Part shown: positions 18,042 to 27,272 of the stretch, piece by piece
How positions within the stretch are numbered: the first letter of the stretch is position 1
How the letters are laid out: each line of letters begins with the position of its first letter
Program-made: the position numbers and the translations under genes
The notes under the pieces: generated by a model
The model's input: only the letters and a program-made list of their open reading frames with translations
The model's database searches: none
Told to the model about the DNA's origin: nothing
Assembly: GCF_030654915.1 (NCBI RefSeq)
Contig: NZ_JAURWM010000110.1
Coordinates: forward strand, 1 to 44,307
Length of the DNA stretch: 44,307 bases
DNA from: Phenylobacterium sp.
Lineage (GTDB): Bacteria > Pseudomonadota > Alphaproteobacteria > Caulobacterales > Caulobacteraceae
Direction: 5' to 3'

Positions 18042-18797
18042 ATGGATGAGACGACAGGTTTTCTGACGCGGCCGGATGGAGCGAGGATCGCTTGGCGGCG
18101 CGTGGACGGCGCCGGTCCGACGGTGGTCTGGCTGGGAGGCTTTCGCTCCGACATGGCCGGAACCAAGGCGCAGGCCCTGGCCGACTGGGCGGTGGCCCGC
18201 GGCAGGGCCTATGTCCGTTTCGACTATTTCGGGCATGGCGAGTCCAACGGCGACTTCGCCGATGGCACGATCACACGTTGGCGCGAGGACGCCCTGGCGG
18301 TGCTGGGCGAACTGGTCGATGGGCCGGCGGTGCTGGTCGGGTCCTCGATGGGCGGATGGATCTCCTGCCTGGTGGCGGGAGCCATGCCCGATCGCGTCCA
18401 GGCCCTGGTGCTGATCGCGCCCGCGCCCGACTTCACCGAGAAGTTGATGGCCCCGCAGATGACAGAGGCCGACCGCGCCGAGATGGCGCGGACCGGCGTC
18501 TGGCTACGGCCGTCGGACTATGGCGAGCCCTATCCGATCACCCGCCAATTGCTGGAGGACGGCGCGCGGTGGTCGATCCTGCCCCAGCCCGTGAACGTCC
18601 ATGCGCCGGTGCGGATACTCCAGGGCGGCGCCGACCCGGACGTGCCGTGGCGCCATGCACTGGAACTGGCCCAGGCGCTGCAGAGCCAAGACGTGGTCTT
18701 CACCCTGATCAAGGACGGCGATCACCGGCTCTCGCGGCCAAAGGACATCGAGCGCCTGCTTGAGGCGCTCGACGAGGTGGTCGCCAGTCCGGAATGA
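18042..18797 (+). CDS. Alpha/beta hydrolase, ABHD10-like
   Basis: A 251-aa alpha/beta hydrolase resembling the ABHD10 acyl-thioesterase/esterase group. The oxyanion region is WLGGFRSDMAGTKAQAL (30-46), then RFDYFGHGESNG; the nucleophile elbow is GSSMGG with Ser102, the acid is Asp198 in GADPDVPW, and the His is His228 in GDHRL. The triad is therefore complete. The start at 18042 has GAGGG close upstream; a frame 19 codons longer lacks a site. It is coupled by ATGA to the chromate transporter, but no functional link is evident. Confidence 0.85.
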   Translation: MDETTGFLTRPDGARIAWRRVDGAGPTVVWLGGFRSDMAGTKAQALADWAVARGRAYVRFDYFGHGESNGDFADGTITRWREDALAVLGELVDGPAVLVGSSMGGWISCLVAGAMPDRVQALVLIAPAPDFTEKLMAPQMTEADRAEMARTGVWLRPSDYGEPYPITRQLLEDGARWSILPQPVNVHAPVRILQGGADPDVPWRHALELAQALQSQDVVFTLIKDGDHRLSRPKDIERLLEALDEVVASPE

Positions 18798-20140
18798 CGC
18801 CTCTCGCAATGCCCACGTTTTGGGAGGCGGCGCGGATCTGGGCGCGGATCGGGGTCCGTAGCTTTGGCGGCCCGGCCGGGCAGATCGCCGTGATGCACCG
18901 GATGCTGGTGGAGGAGCGGGGCTGGATCGGCGAGCGCCGGTTCCTCCACGCCTTGAACTACTGCATGCTCCTACCCGGCCCCGAGGCTCAGCAACTGGCG
19001 AGCTATATCGGCTGGCTGATGCACAGGACGGCCGGCGGACTGGTGGCGGGGATTTTCTTCATCCTGCCCGGCGCGCTGGTCATGCTCGCGCTCAGCGTCA
19101 TCTACGTCCTCTATGGCGCCACGCCGATCATTGCGGCCCTGTTCCTGGGCGTGAAGTCGGCGGTGTTGGCGGTGGTGGTCGAGGCGGTGTTGCGGGTCGG
19201 GCGACGCGCGCTGAAGACACGGGCGGCCATCGTCATCGCGGTGGCGGCGTTCGTGGGTCTCTACCTGCTGAAGATTCCCTTTCCCATGATCATCCTGGCG
19301 GCCGGACTGCTCGGCTGGTTCGCGCCGCATCTCGTCGCGGCAGGGCCGGAAGCGGAATCCGAGGACCAGGCCCCCGGCCTGGTGGATCAGCTCATCGCCG
19401 AGGGCCGGGCCAGCCATCTGATCCCATCCCGGGGCCGGGCGCTGCGGGTGCTGGCGGTTTGGCTGCCGGTCTGGCTGGCGCCGCTCGTCGTCCTTTATCT
19501 AGTGTTTGGCGACGCCCACGTTTGGACCCAGCTAGCCGGGTTTTTCTCGACCATGGGCGTGGTGACGTTCGGCGGCGCCTATGCGGTGCTGACCTATGTC
19601 GCGCAGGCCGCGGTGGATGGCTTTGGCTGGTTGCAGCCCGGCGAGATGGCCGACGGCCTGGGCCTGGCGGAAACCACGCCTGGGCCGTTGATCCTGGTGC
19701 TGCAGTTCGTAGGCTTTCTGGCGGCCTATCGCGAGGCGTCGGGCCTGAACCCGTTGCTGGCCGGCGCGCTGGGGGCCTTGCTGACCACCTGGGTCACCTT
19801 CGCGCCCTGCTTTCTCTGGATCTTCCTTGGCGCGCCCTATGTCGAGGCGTTGCGCGGTCATCGGGCGGCGGCCTCGGCCCTGGCCGCGATCACCGCGGCG
19901 GTCGTGGGGGTGATCGCTAACCTCGCCTTATGGTTCGGGCTGCACGTGCTGTTTCGCGATGTGCACCAGATCACCGTCCTGGGTGTCGGCCCAGACGTGC
20001 CGAACCTGCTCAGCCTGGATTGGCGGCCGGCGGTCCTGACGCTGGCGGCGATGGTCGCCATGCTGCGCTTCAAGGTCGGCATGGGGCCGACACTGATGGC
20101 CAGCGCCATCGGCGGGCTGGCGCTGAGTTACCTGGTCTGA
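18794..20140 (+). CDS. chrA: Chromate transporter ChrA, long-chain form
   Basis: A 448-aa CHR-family protein of the two-domain type. Each half repeats the family signature: GVRSFGGPAGQIAVMHRML near residue 20 and GVVTFGGAYAVLTYVAQAAV in the second half. NYCMLLPGPEAQQLASYIGW and LAETTPGPLILVLQFVGF are the matching second motifs of the halves. The family exports chromate, probably by proton or sulfate coupling, from the inner membrane. A second possible start lies 5 codons in (MPTFWEAARIW). The 3' end overlaps the convergent SDR gene by 13 bp. No chrB regulator is adjacent. Confidence 0.93.
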   Translation: MTPLAMPTFWEAARIWARIGVRSFGGPAGQIAVMHRMLVEERGWIGERRFLHALNYCMLLPGPEAQQLASYIGWLMHRTAGGLVAGIFFILPGALVMLALSVIYVLYGATPIIAALFLGVKSAVLAVVVEAVLRVGRRALKTRAAIVIAVAAFVGLYLLKIPFPMIILAAGLLGWFAPHLVAAGPEAESEDQAPGLVDQLIAEGRASHLIPSRGRALRVLAVWLPVWLAPLVVLYLVFGDAHVWTQLAGFFSTMGVVTFGGAYAVLTYVAQAAVDGFGWLQPGEMADGLGLAETTPGPLILVLQFVGFLAAYREASGLNPLLAGALGALLTTWVTFAPCFLWIFLGAPYVEALRGHRAAASALAAITAAVVGVIANLALWFGLHVLFRDVHQITVLGVGPDVPNLLSLDWRPAVLTLAAMVAMLRFKVGMGPTLMASAIGGLALSYLV

Positions 20141-20994
20141 TCCGCGGCCAGGATCGCGGCCAGGCCTTCGCGGTAGGTCGGATAGGCCGGTCTCCAGCCG
20201 AGCTCGGCCTTCGCCCGGGCGTTCGAGACGCGCTTGGTCTCGGCGTAGAAGCGCCGCGCCGGAGGCGACAGGGCGTCCAGGTCCAACGGCTCCTCTGGCG
20301 GGACGGGCAGGCCGATCAGGCGCGCGGCGTGGGCGATCACCACGCTGTTGGGAGCTGGCTCGTCGTCGCAGAGATTGTAGACGCCGCCTGCTCGCGGCTT
20401 GGCGATGGAGGCCTCCAGTCCAGCCGCCAGATCTTCCACATGGATGCGGCTGAAGACCTGGCCGGGCGTGGTGATGCGCCGGGCGCGGCCTTCACGCAGG
20501 CGCTCGAATGCTGAGCGGCCGGGGCCGTAGATTCCAGGCAGGCGGTGGATCGTAACCGTCAGGCCCATGCCGCGACCGACCTCCAGCCAGTCGCGCTCGG
20601 CGCCGACGCGGCGTGCGCCCTCGGGCGACTGGGCGGCCAAGCGGCTGTCCTCGAACGCCCAGCCTCCGCGCCGGTCGCCATAAACCCCAGTGGTGGAAAG
20701 GTAGCCGATCCAATCAGGAAAGGCGCTGGCCGTGGCGAGGGCCGGGACCAGGACCTGCAGCGCCGGGCAACCCTCTGGACCGGGCGGAGCGGTGACGAGG
20801 ATGGCCTGTGTCTGGGCCAAGCGCGCCGCCACCGCCTCCTTGTCGAGGGCAGGGACGGGATCGACGCCCTCGGCCGTCATCCGCGCGATAGCGGCCTCGT
20901 CGCGATAGGTCGCCGAGACTTGCCATCCCTTGGCGGTCAGGCGCCGCGCCAGGGTGCGGCCGGCGAAGCCGTAGCCGTAGACGAAGAGGCGCAT
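20128..20994 (-). CDS. SDR-type NAD(P)-dependent epimerase/dehydratase (YeeZ-like)
   Basis: A 288-aa extended/atypical short-chain dehydrogenase. MRLFVYGYGFAGRTLARRL is the dinucleotide-binding Gly-rich strand. STTGVYGDRRGGWAFEDS gives the family's SS/T-GVYG block, but the usual YxxxK tyrosine of the catalytic pair is replaced around RVGAERDWLE, as in YeeZ-like proteins. IHRLPGIYGPGRSAFERL and FSRIHVEDLA are the C-terminal substrate-side motifs. It follows galU by 8 bp, probably one operon. The reaction is not known. Confidence 0.82.
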   Translation of the reverse strand: MRLFVYGYGFAGRTLARRLTAKGWQVSATYRDEAAIARMTAEGVDPVPALDKEAVAARLAQTQAILVTAPPGPEGCPALQVLVPALATASAFPDWIGYLSTTGVYGDRRGGWAFEDSRLAAQSPEGARRVGAERDWLEVGRGMGLTVTIHRLPGIYGPGRSAFERLREGRARRITTPGQVFSRIHVEDLAAGLEASIAKPRAGGVYNLCDDEPAPNSVVIAHAARLIGLPVPPEEPLDLDALSPPARRFYAETKRVSNARAKAELGWRPAYPTYREGLAAILAADQTR

Positions 20995-21002
20995 GCGATT
21001 TC

Positions 21003-21872
21003 CTAGAGCAGTTCCTTGATCGCGGCGCGGGCGGCGTCCCCGAGCTCCGGGTGGGCCAGGGCGAAGGCGATATTAGCCTTCAGCAAGCCGATCTTGTCGC
21101 CGCAGTCATAGGTGGTTCCATCGTATTCGAGGGCGTGGAAGTCCTGGGACTTCATCAGTTCGATCATGGAATCGGTGAGCTGGATCTCGCCGCCAGCGCC
21201 CTTGCCCTGGCGTTCCAGCAACGGGAAAATCTCCGGTTGCAGGATATAACGCCCCGAGATGATCAGGTTCGAGGGGGCGGTTCCTTGGGGCGGCTTCTCG
21301 ACCATGCCGGTCATGCGGCCGATAGAGCCGTCGCGCTCATCGAGCGCGACAATCCCATATTTGTGGGTGTCGCTGTCCGCCACGGCCTCGACCACCACGA
21401 TGTTGCCGCCGACCTTCTCATAGGCCGCCACGGTCTGGGCCATGGCCGGCGTCTTCGCGGCCATCAGCATGTCGGGCAGGATCACCGCGAACGGTTCGTC
21501 GCCGATGAGTTCGCGGGCGCACCACACCGCGTGGCCCAGCCCCAGCGGCGCCATTTGGCGCACGAAGCTCATCGAGCCGGGCGGCAGCAGGTCGCGTCGG
21601 ACCTCGGCCAGGACATCGGTCTTGCCCTTGGCCTCCAGCGCGCCCTCGATCTCGGGATTGCCGTCGAAGTAATCCTCGATGGCGCCCTGGCCGCGGCTGG
21701 TGATGAAGATGAAATGCTCGATGCCCGCCGCGCGAGCTTCCTCGACCACATAGGACAGGATCGGACGATCGAAGACGTTCAGAAGGTTCTTCGGCGTCGC
21801 ACGGGCGACAGGCAGGACACGTGTCCCCAAACCCGCCACCGGCAGCACCGCCTTACGCACACGTTTGGTCAT
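21003..21872 (-). CDS. galU: UTP-glucose-1-phosphate uridylyltransferase
   Basis: A 289-aa nucleotidyltransferase making UDP-glucose for LPS, exopolysaccharide and other glucans. The N-terminal loop PVAGLGTRVLPVARATPKN binds nucleotide; the first part is canonical GalU, the second is more diverged than usual (PKNLLNVFDRP instead of PKEMLPIVDKP). FVRQMAPLGLGHAVWCAREL, ILPDMLMAA, GMVEKPP and GGEIQLTDSMIEL are canonical. Length is normal. It is upstream of the SDR gene and divergent from the repeat lipoprotein. Close relatives such as RfbA-type enzymes are excluded by the EIQLTD block. Confidence 0.93.
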   Translation of the reverse strand: MTKRVRKAVLPVAGLGTRVLPVARATPKNLLNVFDRPILSYVVEEARAAGIEHFIFITSRGQGAIEDYFDGNPEIEGALEAKGKTDVLAEVRRDLLPPGSMSFVRQMAPLGLGHAVWCARELIGDEPFAVILPDMLMAAKTPAMAQTVAAYEKVGGNIVVVEAVADSDTHKYGIVALDERDGSIGRMTGMVEKPPQGTAPSNLIISGRYILQPEIFPLLERQGKGAGGEIQLTDSMIELMKSQDFHALEYDGTTYDCGDKIGLLKANIAFALAHPELGDAARAAIKELL

Positions 21873-22065
21873 TCAGCCCTCCCGATCCATCCTCGACTAG
21901 ACGACGAAGGTTTCCAAATCCACCGTTACACTTCGGTTGCTCAGTAAACCGCCGTCGATTCGGCTGGTGAGGGGGCTTCTGGCCTAGATTGTGACCGGTA
22001 ACCGGAACTCACGGGACCGTGAACGGTTGAGGCGACGGCACATGTTTCTGGAAAAAGGGCATCCC

Positions 22066-22389
22066 ATGAAGTTCAGCACGATCTCAGCGCTAGCCACAGC
22101 CTCTGTGCTGGCGTTCTCGCTCTCGGCTTGCAGCAAGCCAGCCGAGAAGTCCGCCGCCAGCGACGCCGCAACTCCGGCCGACTCCATGACGGCGACGCCG
22201 CCGGCCGACTCCATGACGGCGACGCCGCCGGCCAACTCAATGATGGCGACGCCGCCGGTCGATTCCATGGCCGCCACGCCGCCCGCTTCGGGCTCAATGG
22301 CCGCGACCCCGCCCGCCACCGGTTCGATGATGGCGACGCCGCCGGCCCATGAAACGGCCCCGAACGGCGCCGCGGTTCCGCCGAAGTAG
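22066..22389 (+). CDS. Repeat-containing Pro/Met-rich lipoprotein
   Basis: A 107-aa lipoprotein not belonging to a family I recognise. MKFSTISALATASVLAFSLS followed by AC is a signal peptide with lipobox LSAC (Cys22). The rest is six imperfect copies of xSMxATPPA (residues about 38-93), then a short tail HETAPNGAAVPPK. There is no globular domain; the body looks like an extended, disordered, Ala/Pro/Thr/Met stalk. The start at 22066 follows AAAAAGGG; a longer frame upstream would bury the signal peptide. It is convergent with glmS, 3 bp between stops. Exposed methionines could act as oxidant sinks, but this is speculation. Confidence 0.75.
   Translation: MKFSTISALATASVLAFSLSACSKPAEKSAASDAATPADSMTATPPADSMTATPPANSMMATPPVDSMAATPPASGSMAATPPATGSMMATPPAHETAPNGAAVPPK
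22177..22344 (+). repeat. Six tandem 27/30-bp coding repeats
   Basis: Four 27-bp units start at 22177, 22204, 22231 and 22258, and two 30-bp units at 22285 and 22315 (the longer ones add a Gly codon). Each encodes xSMxATPP. Units 1 and 2 are identical in DNA, which suggests recent duplication and possible copy-number variation. Confidence 0.9.
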
Positions 22390-22392
22390 GCG

Positions 22393-24210
22393 CTACTCGA
22401 CGGTCACCGACTTCGCCAGGTTGCGCGGCTGGTCGACGTCCGCGCCCTTCTGGACGGCCACATAGTAGGCCAATAGCTGGATGGGCGCGGCGAAGACCAG
22501 CGGCGCGATCAGCGGATCGCAGGTCGGCGCGATGATCACCTTTACGCCCGCAGGGGCGCGCCTCGCGCCTTCCTCGTCGGTGATCAGCAAGATGGGGCCG
22601 CCACGGGCCATCACCTCGCTCATATTCGACATGGTCTTTTCGAAGAGCGCGTCGGACGGGGCGATGACGATGACTGGGGTGGCTTCGTCGATAAGGGCGA
22701 TCGGCCCGTGCTTCAGTTCGCCGGCGGCATACCCCTCAGCGTGAATGTAGCTGATTTCCTTGAGCTTCAAGGCGCCTTCGAGCGCCAGGGCCGACATGGC
22801 GCCCCGGCCGAAATAGAGCACGTCGCGGGCCTTGGCCAATTCCGGCGCCAGGGCGCGGATGGCTTCCTCGGCCTGGATGGATTCAGCGATCAGGCGCGGG
22901 GCTTCCAGCAGCAGCTTCGAGAGCCGCGCCTCCTCGGCCGCGTCGATCTTGCCGCGCGCGGCGGCGGCGGCCACGGCCAGCGCGGCCAGGGCCGTCACCT
23001 GGGCGGTGAACGCCTTGGTCGAGGCGACCCCGATCTCAGGACCCGCATGGGTGGGGAACAGGACATCGGCCTCGCGGGCCATGGTGGATTGATGGACATT
23101 GACCACCGCCGCGGTCATCAGCCCCTGGGCCTTGCACCAGCGCAGGGCGGCCAGGGTGTCGGCGGTCTCGCCCGATTGCGAGACGACGATCGCCAAGGTG
23201 TTCGGGGTCACTGGCGGTTCGCGATAGCGGAACTCCGAGGCGACATCGATATCCACGGGTAGGCGGGCCAGGCTTTCGAACAGATAGCGGCTGATCAGGC
23301 CCGCATAATAGGCGGTGCCGCAGGCCACGATCTGGATGCGGTCGACCTTGGCGAAGTCGACGCCGCCCGGGGCGGTCGCCTTGCCGGACACCGGATCGAT
23401 ATAGGCCGACAGGGTGTGCTGGCAGGCGTCCGGCTGATCATGGATCTCCTTTTCCATGAAGTGCCGGTAGTTGCCTTTCTCGACCAGGGCGGCCGAGGCG
23501 GCGACGATCTGCATCTTGCGTTCGACCGGCTGACCGGCCTGGTCGAAGACGCGGGCGCTGTTGTGGTCGATGGCGACATAGTCGCCCTCTTCCAGATAGG
23601 CGATGCGGTTGGTGAACGGGCCGACCGCCAGGGCGTCGGAGCCGATGAACATCTCGCCATCGCCATAGCCGACCACCAAGGGGCTGCCGCGGCGGGCGCC
23701 CATGACCAGGCTGTCCTCGCCCTCGATCAACACGGCGAGCGCATAGGCGCCGGTCAAACGGTCGAGGGTGGCCTTCAGGGCCGCCAGGGGTTCAAGCCCG
23801 GTGGCGATTTCGGAATCAAGCAGTTGGGCGATGACCTCGGTGTCGGTCTGGCTCTCGAACACTCGGCCGGCGGCTTCCAGTTCGTGGCGCAGCTCGGCGA
23901 AGTTCTCGATGATGCCGTTGTGGACCAACGTCACCTTGCCGGCCTGATGCGGGTGGGCGTTGGGGACCGACGGCGCGCCATGGGTGGCCCAGCGGGTGTG
24001 GCCGATGCCGACGGTCGCCACGAGGGGTTGTTCCGCCAAGACGTCTTCCAGGGCCCGGATCTTGCCCTTGGCCCGCCGGCGTTCGACCTTGCCGCCGACC
24101 ACCCCGGCGACGCCGGCGCTGTCATAGCCGCGGTACTCCAGCCGCCTCAGGCTCTCGATCAACCGATCCTGGACCGGGGCCGTTCCGACGATTCCGATGA
24201 TGCCGCACAT
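22393..24210 (-). CDS. glmS: Glutamine-fructose-6-phosphate aminotransferase (isomerizing)
   Basis: A 605-aa enzyme that makes glucosamine-6-phosphate, the first step to UDP-GlcNAc for peptidoglycan and lipid A. The start at 24210 gives MCGIIGIVG, with Cys2 as the glutaminase nucleophile after Met removal. The glutaminase domain covers about 1-215 (RRLEYRGYDSAGVAG, TRWATHG, HNGIIEN). Two SIS sugar-isomerase domains follow (ACGTAYYAG, VVSQSGETADTLAALRW, FLGRG-like YFGRGAMSALALEGALKLKE). It ends in the canonical DQPRNLAKSVTVE. It is divergent from glmM, the next-but-one enzyme of the pathway. Confidence 0.98.
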   Translation of the reverse strand: MCGIIGIVGTAPVQDRLIESLRRLEYRGYDSAGVAGVVGGKVERRRAKGKIRALEDVLAEQPLVATVGIGHTRWATHGAPSVPNAHPHQAGKVTLVHNGIIENFAELRHELEAAGRVFESQTDTEVIAQLLDSEIATGLEPLAALKATLDRLTGAYALAVLIEGEDSLVMGARRGSPLVVGYGDGEMFIGSDALAVGPFTNRIAYLEEGDYVAIDHNSARVFDQAGQPVERKMQIVAASAALVEKGNYRHFMEKEIHDQPDACQHTLSAYIDPVSGKATAPGGVDFAKVDRIQIVACGTAYYAGLISRYLFESLARLPVDIDVASEFRYREPPVTPNTLAIVVSQSGETADTLAALRWCKAQGLMTAAVVNVHQSTMAREADVLFPTHAGPEIGVASTKAFTAQVTALAALAVAAAAARGKIDAAEEARLSKLLLEAPRLIAESIQAEEAIRALAPELAKARDVLYFGRGAMSALALEGALKLKEISYIHAEGYAAGELKHGPIALIDEATPVIVIAPSDALFEKTMSNMSEVMARGGPILLITDEEGARRAPAGVKVIIAPTCDPLIAPLVFAAPIQLLAYYVAVQKGADVDQPRNLAKSVTVE

Positions 24211-24320
24211 GACCCGGAGTTCCTTTTGGCGCAGGAAGACGTGATAATCCTCAGCCGCCTTTAGCATTCGCAAACGCGGCGTCGATTAAATCTGAGTTTC
24301 GTATCGTTTCGAGAACCCGA

Positions 24321-25673
24321 ATGACCAAGCGCGCCTATTTCGGAACTGACGGCATCCGTGGCCAGGCTAACAGCCACCCGATGACCGCCGAGGTGGCCCT
24401 GCGGGTCGGCCTGGCGGCGGGCAAGCTGTTCATGTCTCAGGACGAGCGCCGCCACATGGTGGTGATCGGCAAGGACACCCGGCTCTCAGGCTACATGGTC
24501 GAGCCCGCGCTGGTCGCCGGCTTCGCCAGCGTCGGCATGGATGTGCGCCTGCTCGGACCGATGCCGACGCCCGGCGTGGCGATGATGACGCGCTCGCTGC
24601 GCGCCGACCTCGGGGTGATGATCTCGGCCTCGCACAACGCCTATGTCGACAATGGCATCAAACTGTTCGGCCCGGACGGCTACAAGCTGTCGGATGCGCG
24701 CGAGCTGGAAATCGAAGCCCTGATGGATCAGGGTCTGGCCGACGGCTTGGCCGCGCCCACCATGCTTGGCCGCGTGGCGCGGGTGGACGATTCCCAGGCG
24801 CGATATGTCGAGATCGCCAAGGCGACCTTCCCGCGGCGGCTCAGCCTGGCCGGGCTGCGGGTGGTCATCGATTGCGCGAACGGCGCCGCCTACAAGGTCG
24901 CCCCGGTGGTGCTCTATGAACTGGGCGCGGAGGTCATCAAGATCGGCGTCGATCCGGACGGCACCAATATCAATGAAGAGTGCGGCTCGACCCATCCCGA
25001 GGCCATGGCCAAGGCGGTGAAGGAGTATCGCGCCGACCTCGGTATCGCGCTCGACGGCGACGCCGACCGGCTGTTGATCTGCGACGAGAAGGGCCACTTG
25101 GTCGATGGCGACCAGATCATGGCGATCATCGCCGACGCCTGGTCGCGCAGCAATCAGCTGACTGGCGGCGGGGTGGTGGCGACCGTGATGTCGAACCTCG
25201 GCCTGGAGCGGTTCCTGGCGGCGCGGGACTTGAAACTGGAACGCACCAAGGTCGGCGACCGCTATGTAATGGCCCGCATGCGCGAGGGCGGCTTCAACCT
25301 CGGCGGCGAGCAGTCCGGCCATATGATCATGTCCGACTACTCCACCACGGGCGATGGCCTGCTGGCGGCTTTGCAAGTGCTGGCGGTGCTGAAGGATTCC
25401 GCCCAGCCGATGAGCCTGCTGGCCCGTCAGTTCGTGCCGGTGCCGCAACTGCTCGAGAACGTGCGGTTCGCCGGCGGCAAGCCGCTGGAGACCGAGCAGG
25501 TCAAGGACGTGATCGCGCAGGCCGAGCATCGGCTGAACGGAACCGGCCGGATCGTGGTCCGCGCCTCGGGCACCGAGCCGCTGATCCGGGTGATGGCCGA
25601 GGGCGACGACGAGAAACTGGTCAGCCAAGTGGTCAAGGATATCGTGGTCGCGGTCAAGAAAGCGGCGGCCTAG
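24321..25673 (+). CDS. glmM: Phosphoglucosamine mutase
   Basis: A 450-aa alpha-D-phosphohexomutase converting GlcN-6-P to GlcN-1-P. FGTDGIRG (7-14) opens the protein; the phosphoserine loop is ISASHN (101-106), with Ser104 aligned to the phosphorylated Ser of E. coli GlmM; the Mg-binding loop is DGDADR (245-250); GGEQSGHMI is the sugar loop; and [12 protein letters not shown] is the phosphate-binding loop near the C-terminus. All four are intact. It starts 110 bp from glmS on the opposite strand, so a shared control region is likely. Confidence 0.98.
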   Translation: MTKRAYFGTDGIRGQANSHPMTAEVALRVGLAAGKLFMSQDERRHMVVIGKDTRLSGYMVEPALVAGFASVGMDVRLLGPMPTPGVAMMTRSLRADLGVMISASHNAYVDNGIKLFGPDGYKLSDARELEIEALMDQGLADGLAAPTMLGRVARVDDSQARYVEIAKATFPRRLSLAGLRVVIDCANGAAYKVAPVVLYELGAEVIKIGVDPDGTNINEECGSTHPEAMAKAVKEYRADLGIALDGDADRLLICDEKGHLVDGDQIMAIIADAWSRSNQLTGGGVVATVMSNLGLERFLAARDLKLERTKVGDRYVMARMREGGFNLGGEQSGHMIMSDYSTTGDGLLAALQVLAVLKDSAQPMSLLARQFVPVPQLLENVRFAGGKPLETEQVKDVIAQAEHRLNGTGRIVVRASGTEPLIRVMAEGDDEKLVSQVVKDIVVAVKKAAA

Positions 25674-25677
25674 CGTG

Positions 25678-26694
25678 ATGGACCGGCTTGAGGAGTTCAT
25701 TCGCGGGCTGCCTAAGGCCGAACTACATCTGCACATCGAGGGCAGCCTGGAGCCCGAGCAGATGTTCGCGTTCGCCCGTCGCAATGGGATTGAGCTGCCG
25801 TTCGCCGACGTCGAGGCTGTGCGCGCGGCCTATGCGTTCTCGAACCTGCAGGACTTCCTGGACATCTATTACCAGGGAGCGCGGGTGCTGCTGACGCAGC
25901 AGGACTTCCAAGATCTCGCCATGGCCTACTTCCGGCGGATCGCCGCCGATGGCGCGCGCCATGCGGAGATCTTCTTCGACCCCCAGACCCACACCGAGCG
26001 CGGCGTGGCCTTCCCGGTGGTGGCCGAGGGCCTGCTGGCCGGCATGGCGCAGGCGCAGGCCGAACTGGGCGTTTCGTCCAAGCTGATCCTGTGCTTCCTA
26101 CGGCACCTGTCGGAGGACGAGGCGTTCGAGACCCTGTCGCAAGCCGAGCCCTATTTGGATCGCATCGTCGGTGTGGGGCTGGACTCCTCGGAGATCGGCC
26201 ATCCGCCCGCCAAGTTCGCGCGGGTTTTCGCCGCGGCGCGCGCCAAGGGCCTGAAGACCGTCGCCCATGCCGGCGAGGAGGGGCCGCCGGACTACGTCTA
26301 TCAGGCGCTCGACCTGCTGGAGGTCGACCGTATCGACCACGGTAACCGAGCGCTGGAGGACGACGCCCTGACCGAGCGGCTGGCGCGCGAGGGGATGACG
26401 CTGACTGTCTGCCCGCTCTCGAACCTCAAGCTCTGCGTGATCGATGATCTGGTCGTCCACCCGCTGAAGACGATGTTGGCCCTGGGCCTGCGGGCCACGA
26501 TCAATTCCGACGACCCGGCCTATTTCGGCGGCTATCTGGGCCAGAACTGGACCCGGACGGCGGAGGCGCTTGACCTGAGCCGCGACGAACTCGTGACCCT
26601 GGCCCGCAACAGCTTCACCGGCTCGTTCCTCGCGCCCGACGAGATCACCGTGCATCTGGCCGAGATCGATCGGTACGTGGCGGGCTTCGCCTGA
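25678..26694 (+). CDS. Adenine deaminase of the adenosine deaminase family
   Basis: A 338-aa metal-dependent deaminase. Zn ligands and catalytic residues are visible: HLH (17-19), HAGEEGPPDY (197-206), His221 in RIDHGNRAL, and SDDPAYFGGY (277-286). FFDPQTHTERG, FLRHLSEDEAFETL and VGLDSSEIGHPPAKF resemble the bacterial adenine deaminases (the Pseudomonas PA0148 type), not classical adenosine deaminases; the reaction would then be adenine to hypoxanthine in purine salvage. Many databases would name it adenosine deaminase. The ATG at 25678 is taken over a GTG one codon earlier. It follows glmM by 4 bp, likely one operon. Confidence 0.88.
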   Translation: MDRLEEFIRGLPKAELHLHIEGSLEPEQMFAFARRNGIELPFADVEAVRAAYAFSNLQDFLDIYYQGARVLLTQQDFQDLAMAYFRRIAADGARHAEIFFDPQTHTERGVAFPVVAEGLLAGMAQAQAELGVSSKLILCFLRHLSEDEAFETLSQAEPYLDRIVGVGLDSSEIGHPPAKFARVFAAARAKGLKTVAHAGEEGPPDYVYQALDLLEVDRIDHGNRALEDDALTERLAREGMTLTVCPLSNLKLCVIDDLVVHPLKTMLALGLRATINSDDPAYFGGYLGQNWTRTAEALDLSRDELVTLARNSFTGSFLAPDEITVHLAEIDRYVAGFA

Positions 26695-26735
26695 CCCACG
26701 AGGCGACTGTCGGCGATCGTCAAGACCAAGCGGCG

Positions 26736-27221
26736 CTAGCCGTCCTCGCCGGAGTCTTCCTTCAGCAGATTGGCGCGGCGAACCGTGGAGATGAGGAGCA
26801 GCAAGTCGCGGCGGTTCTTCGCCACGATCTGGCGCATTTCGGGGCGTCGATAGGTGTCGGCGGGGATCATGACCCGCCGCCCTTGGACCTGGACGCAATA
26901 GCCGCGCTCCAGTAGGCGGGTGACGTGGCGCCGGGTGGTCTCGCGGGGCATCTGCAGCGAGTTGGCGATGGAGAGAACCGTCACCGGCCGGCGCAACTCG
27001 TCGGGAATGACGCCGTCACCGCCAAAGTCCCTGATTTCCCGGTGCAGTCCCAGATGGTCGGTCGCCGCCTGGCTGATCGCCATGAAGACGACGGCCTGAA
27101 CCATGTCGCCGTCAAACGCCTCGGTCAGATTGGCGAGGACGCGCAGCAGGTAGTTGCTGCCCAGGCGCGCCAGAAACAGGTCGCCTTTGAAGTTTGGGTC
27201 GTGCAACCGGGCCTCCTGCAT
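26736..27221 (-). CDS. Winged helix-turn-helix protein, unknown family
   Basis: A 161-aa protein. Residues 79-118 read as a winged helix: PVTVLSIANSLQMPRETTRR is a helix-turn-helix with the recognition helix PRETTRRHVTRLLERG, followed by a basic wing VQVQGRRVMIP. The N-terminal half (12-70) is helical and may dimerise or bind a ligand. The arrangement recalls MarR/IclR-type regulators but I cannot place it in a named family. It lies 51 bp downstream of an unknown 119-aa gene, probably in one operon. Targets are unknown. Confidence 0.7.
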   Translation of the reverse strand: MQEARLHDPNFKGDLFLARLGSNYLLRVLANLTEAFDGDMVQAVVFMAISQAATDHLGLHREIRDFGGDGVIPDELRRPVTVLSIANSLQMPRETTRRHVTRLLERGYCVQVQGRRVMIPADTYRRPEMRQIVAKNRRDLLLLISTVRRANLLKEDSGEDG

Positions 27222-27272
27222 GAATGCTTTGAAAAGCAGGGGGGCTAGCGGTCGCGCACCCCCGAACCCGGT

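Noticed and set aside
18794..20140. Horizontally acquired heavy-metal island around chrA
   Set aside because: No chrB, mobile genes or composition shift; the gene is coupled to a hydrolase and has the same GC and codon use as its neighbours.
24211..24273. N-terminal extension or leader peptide of glmS
   Set aside because: The frame is open 21 codons upstream, but the glutaminase needs Cys at position 2 after Met, which fixes the start at 24210; the extension lacks a convincing ribosome-binding site.
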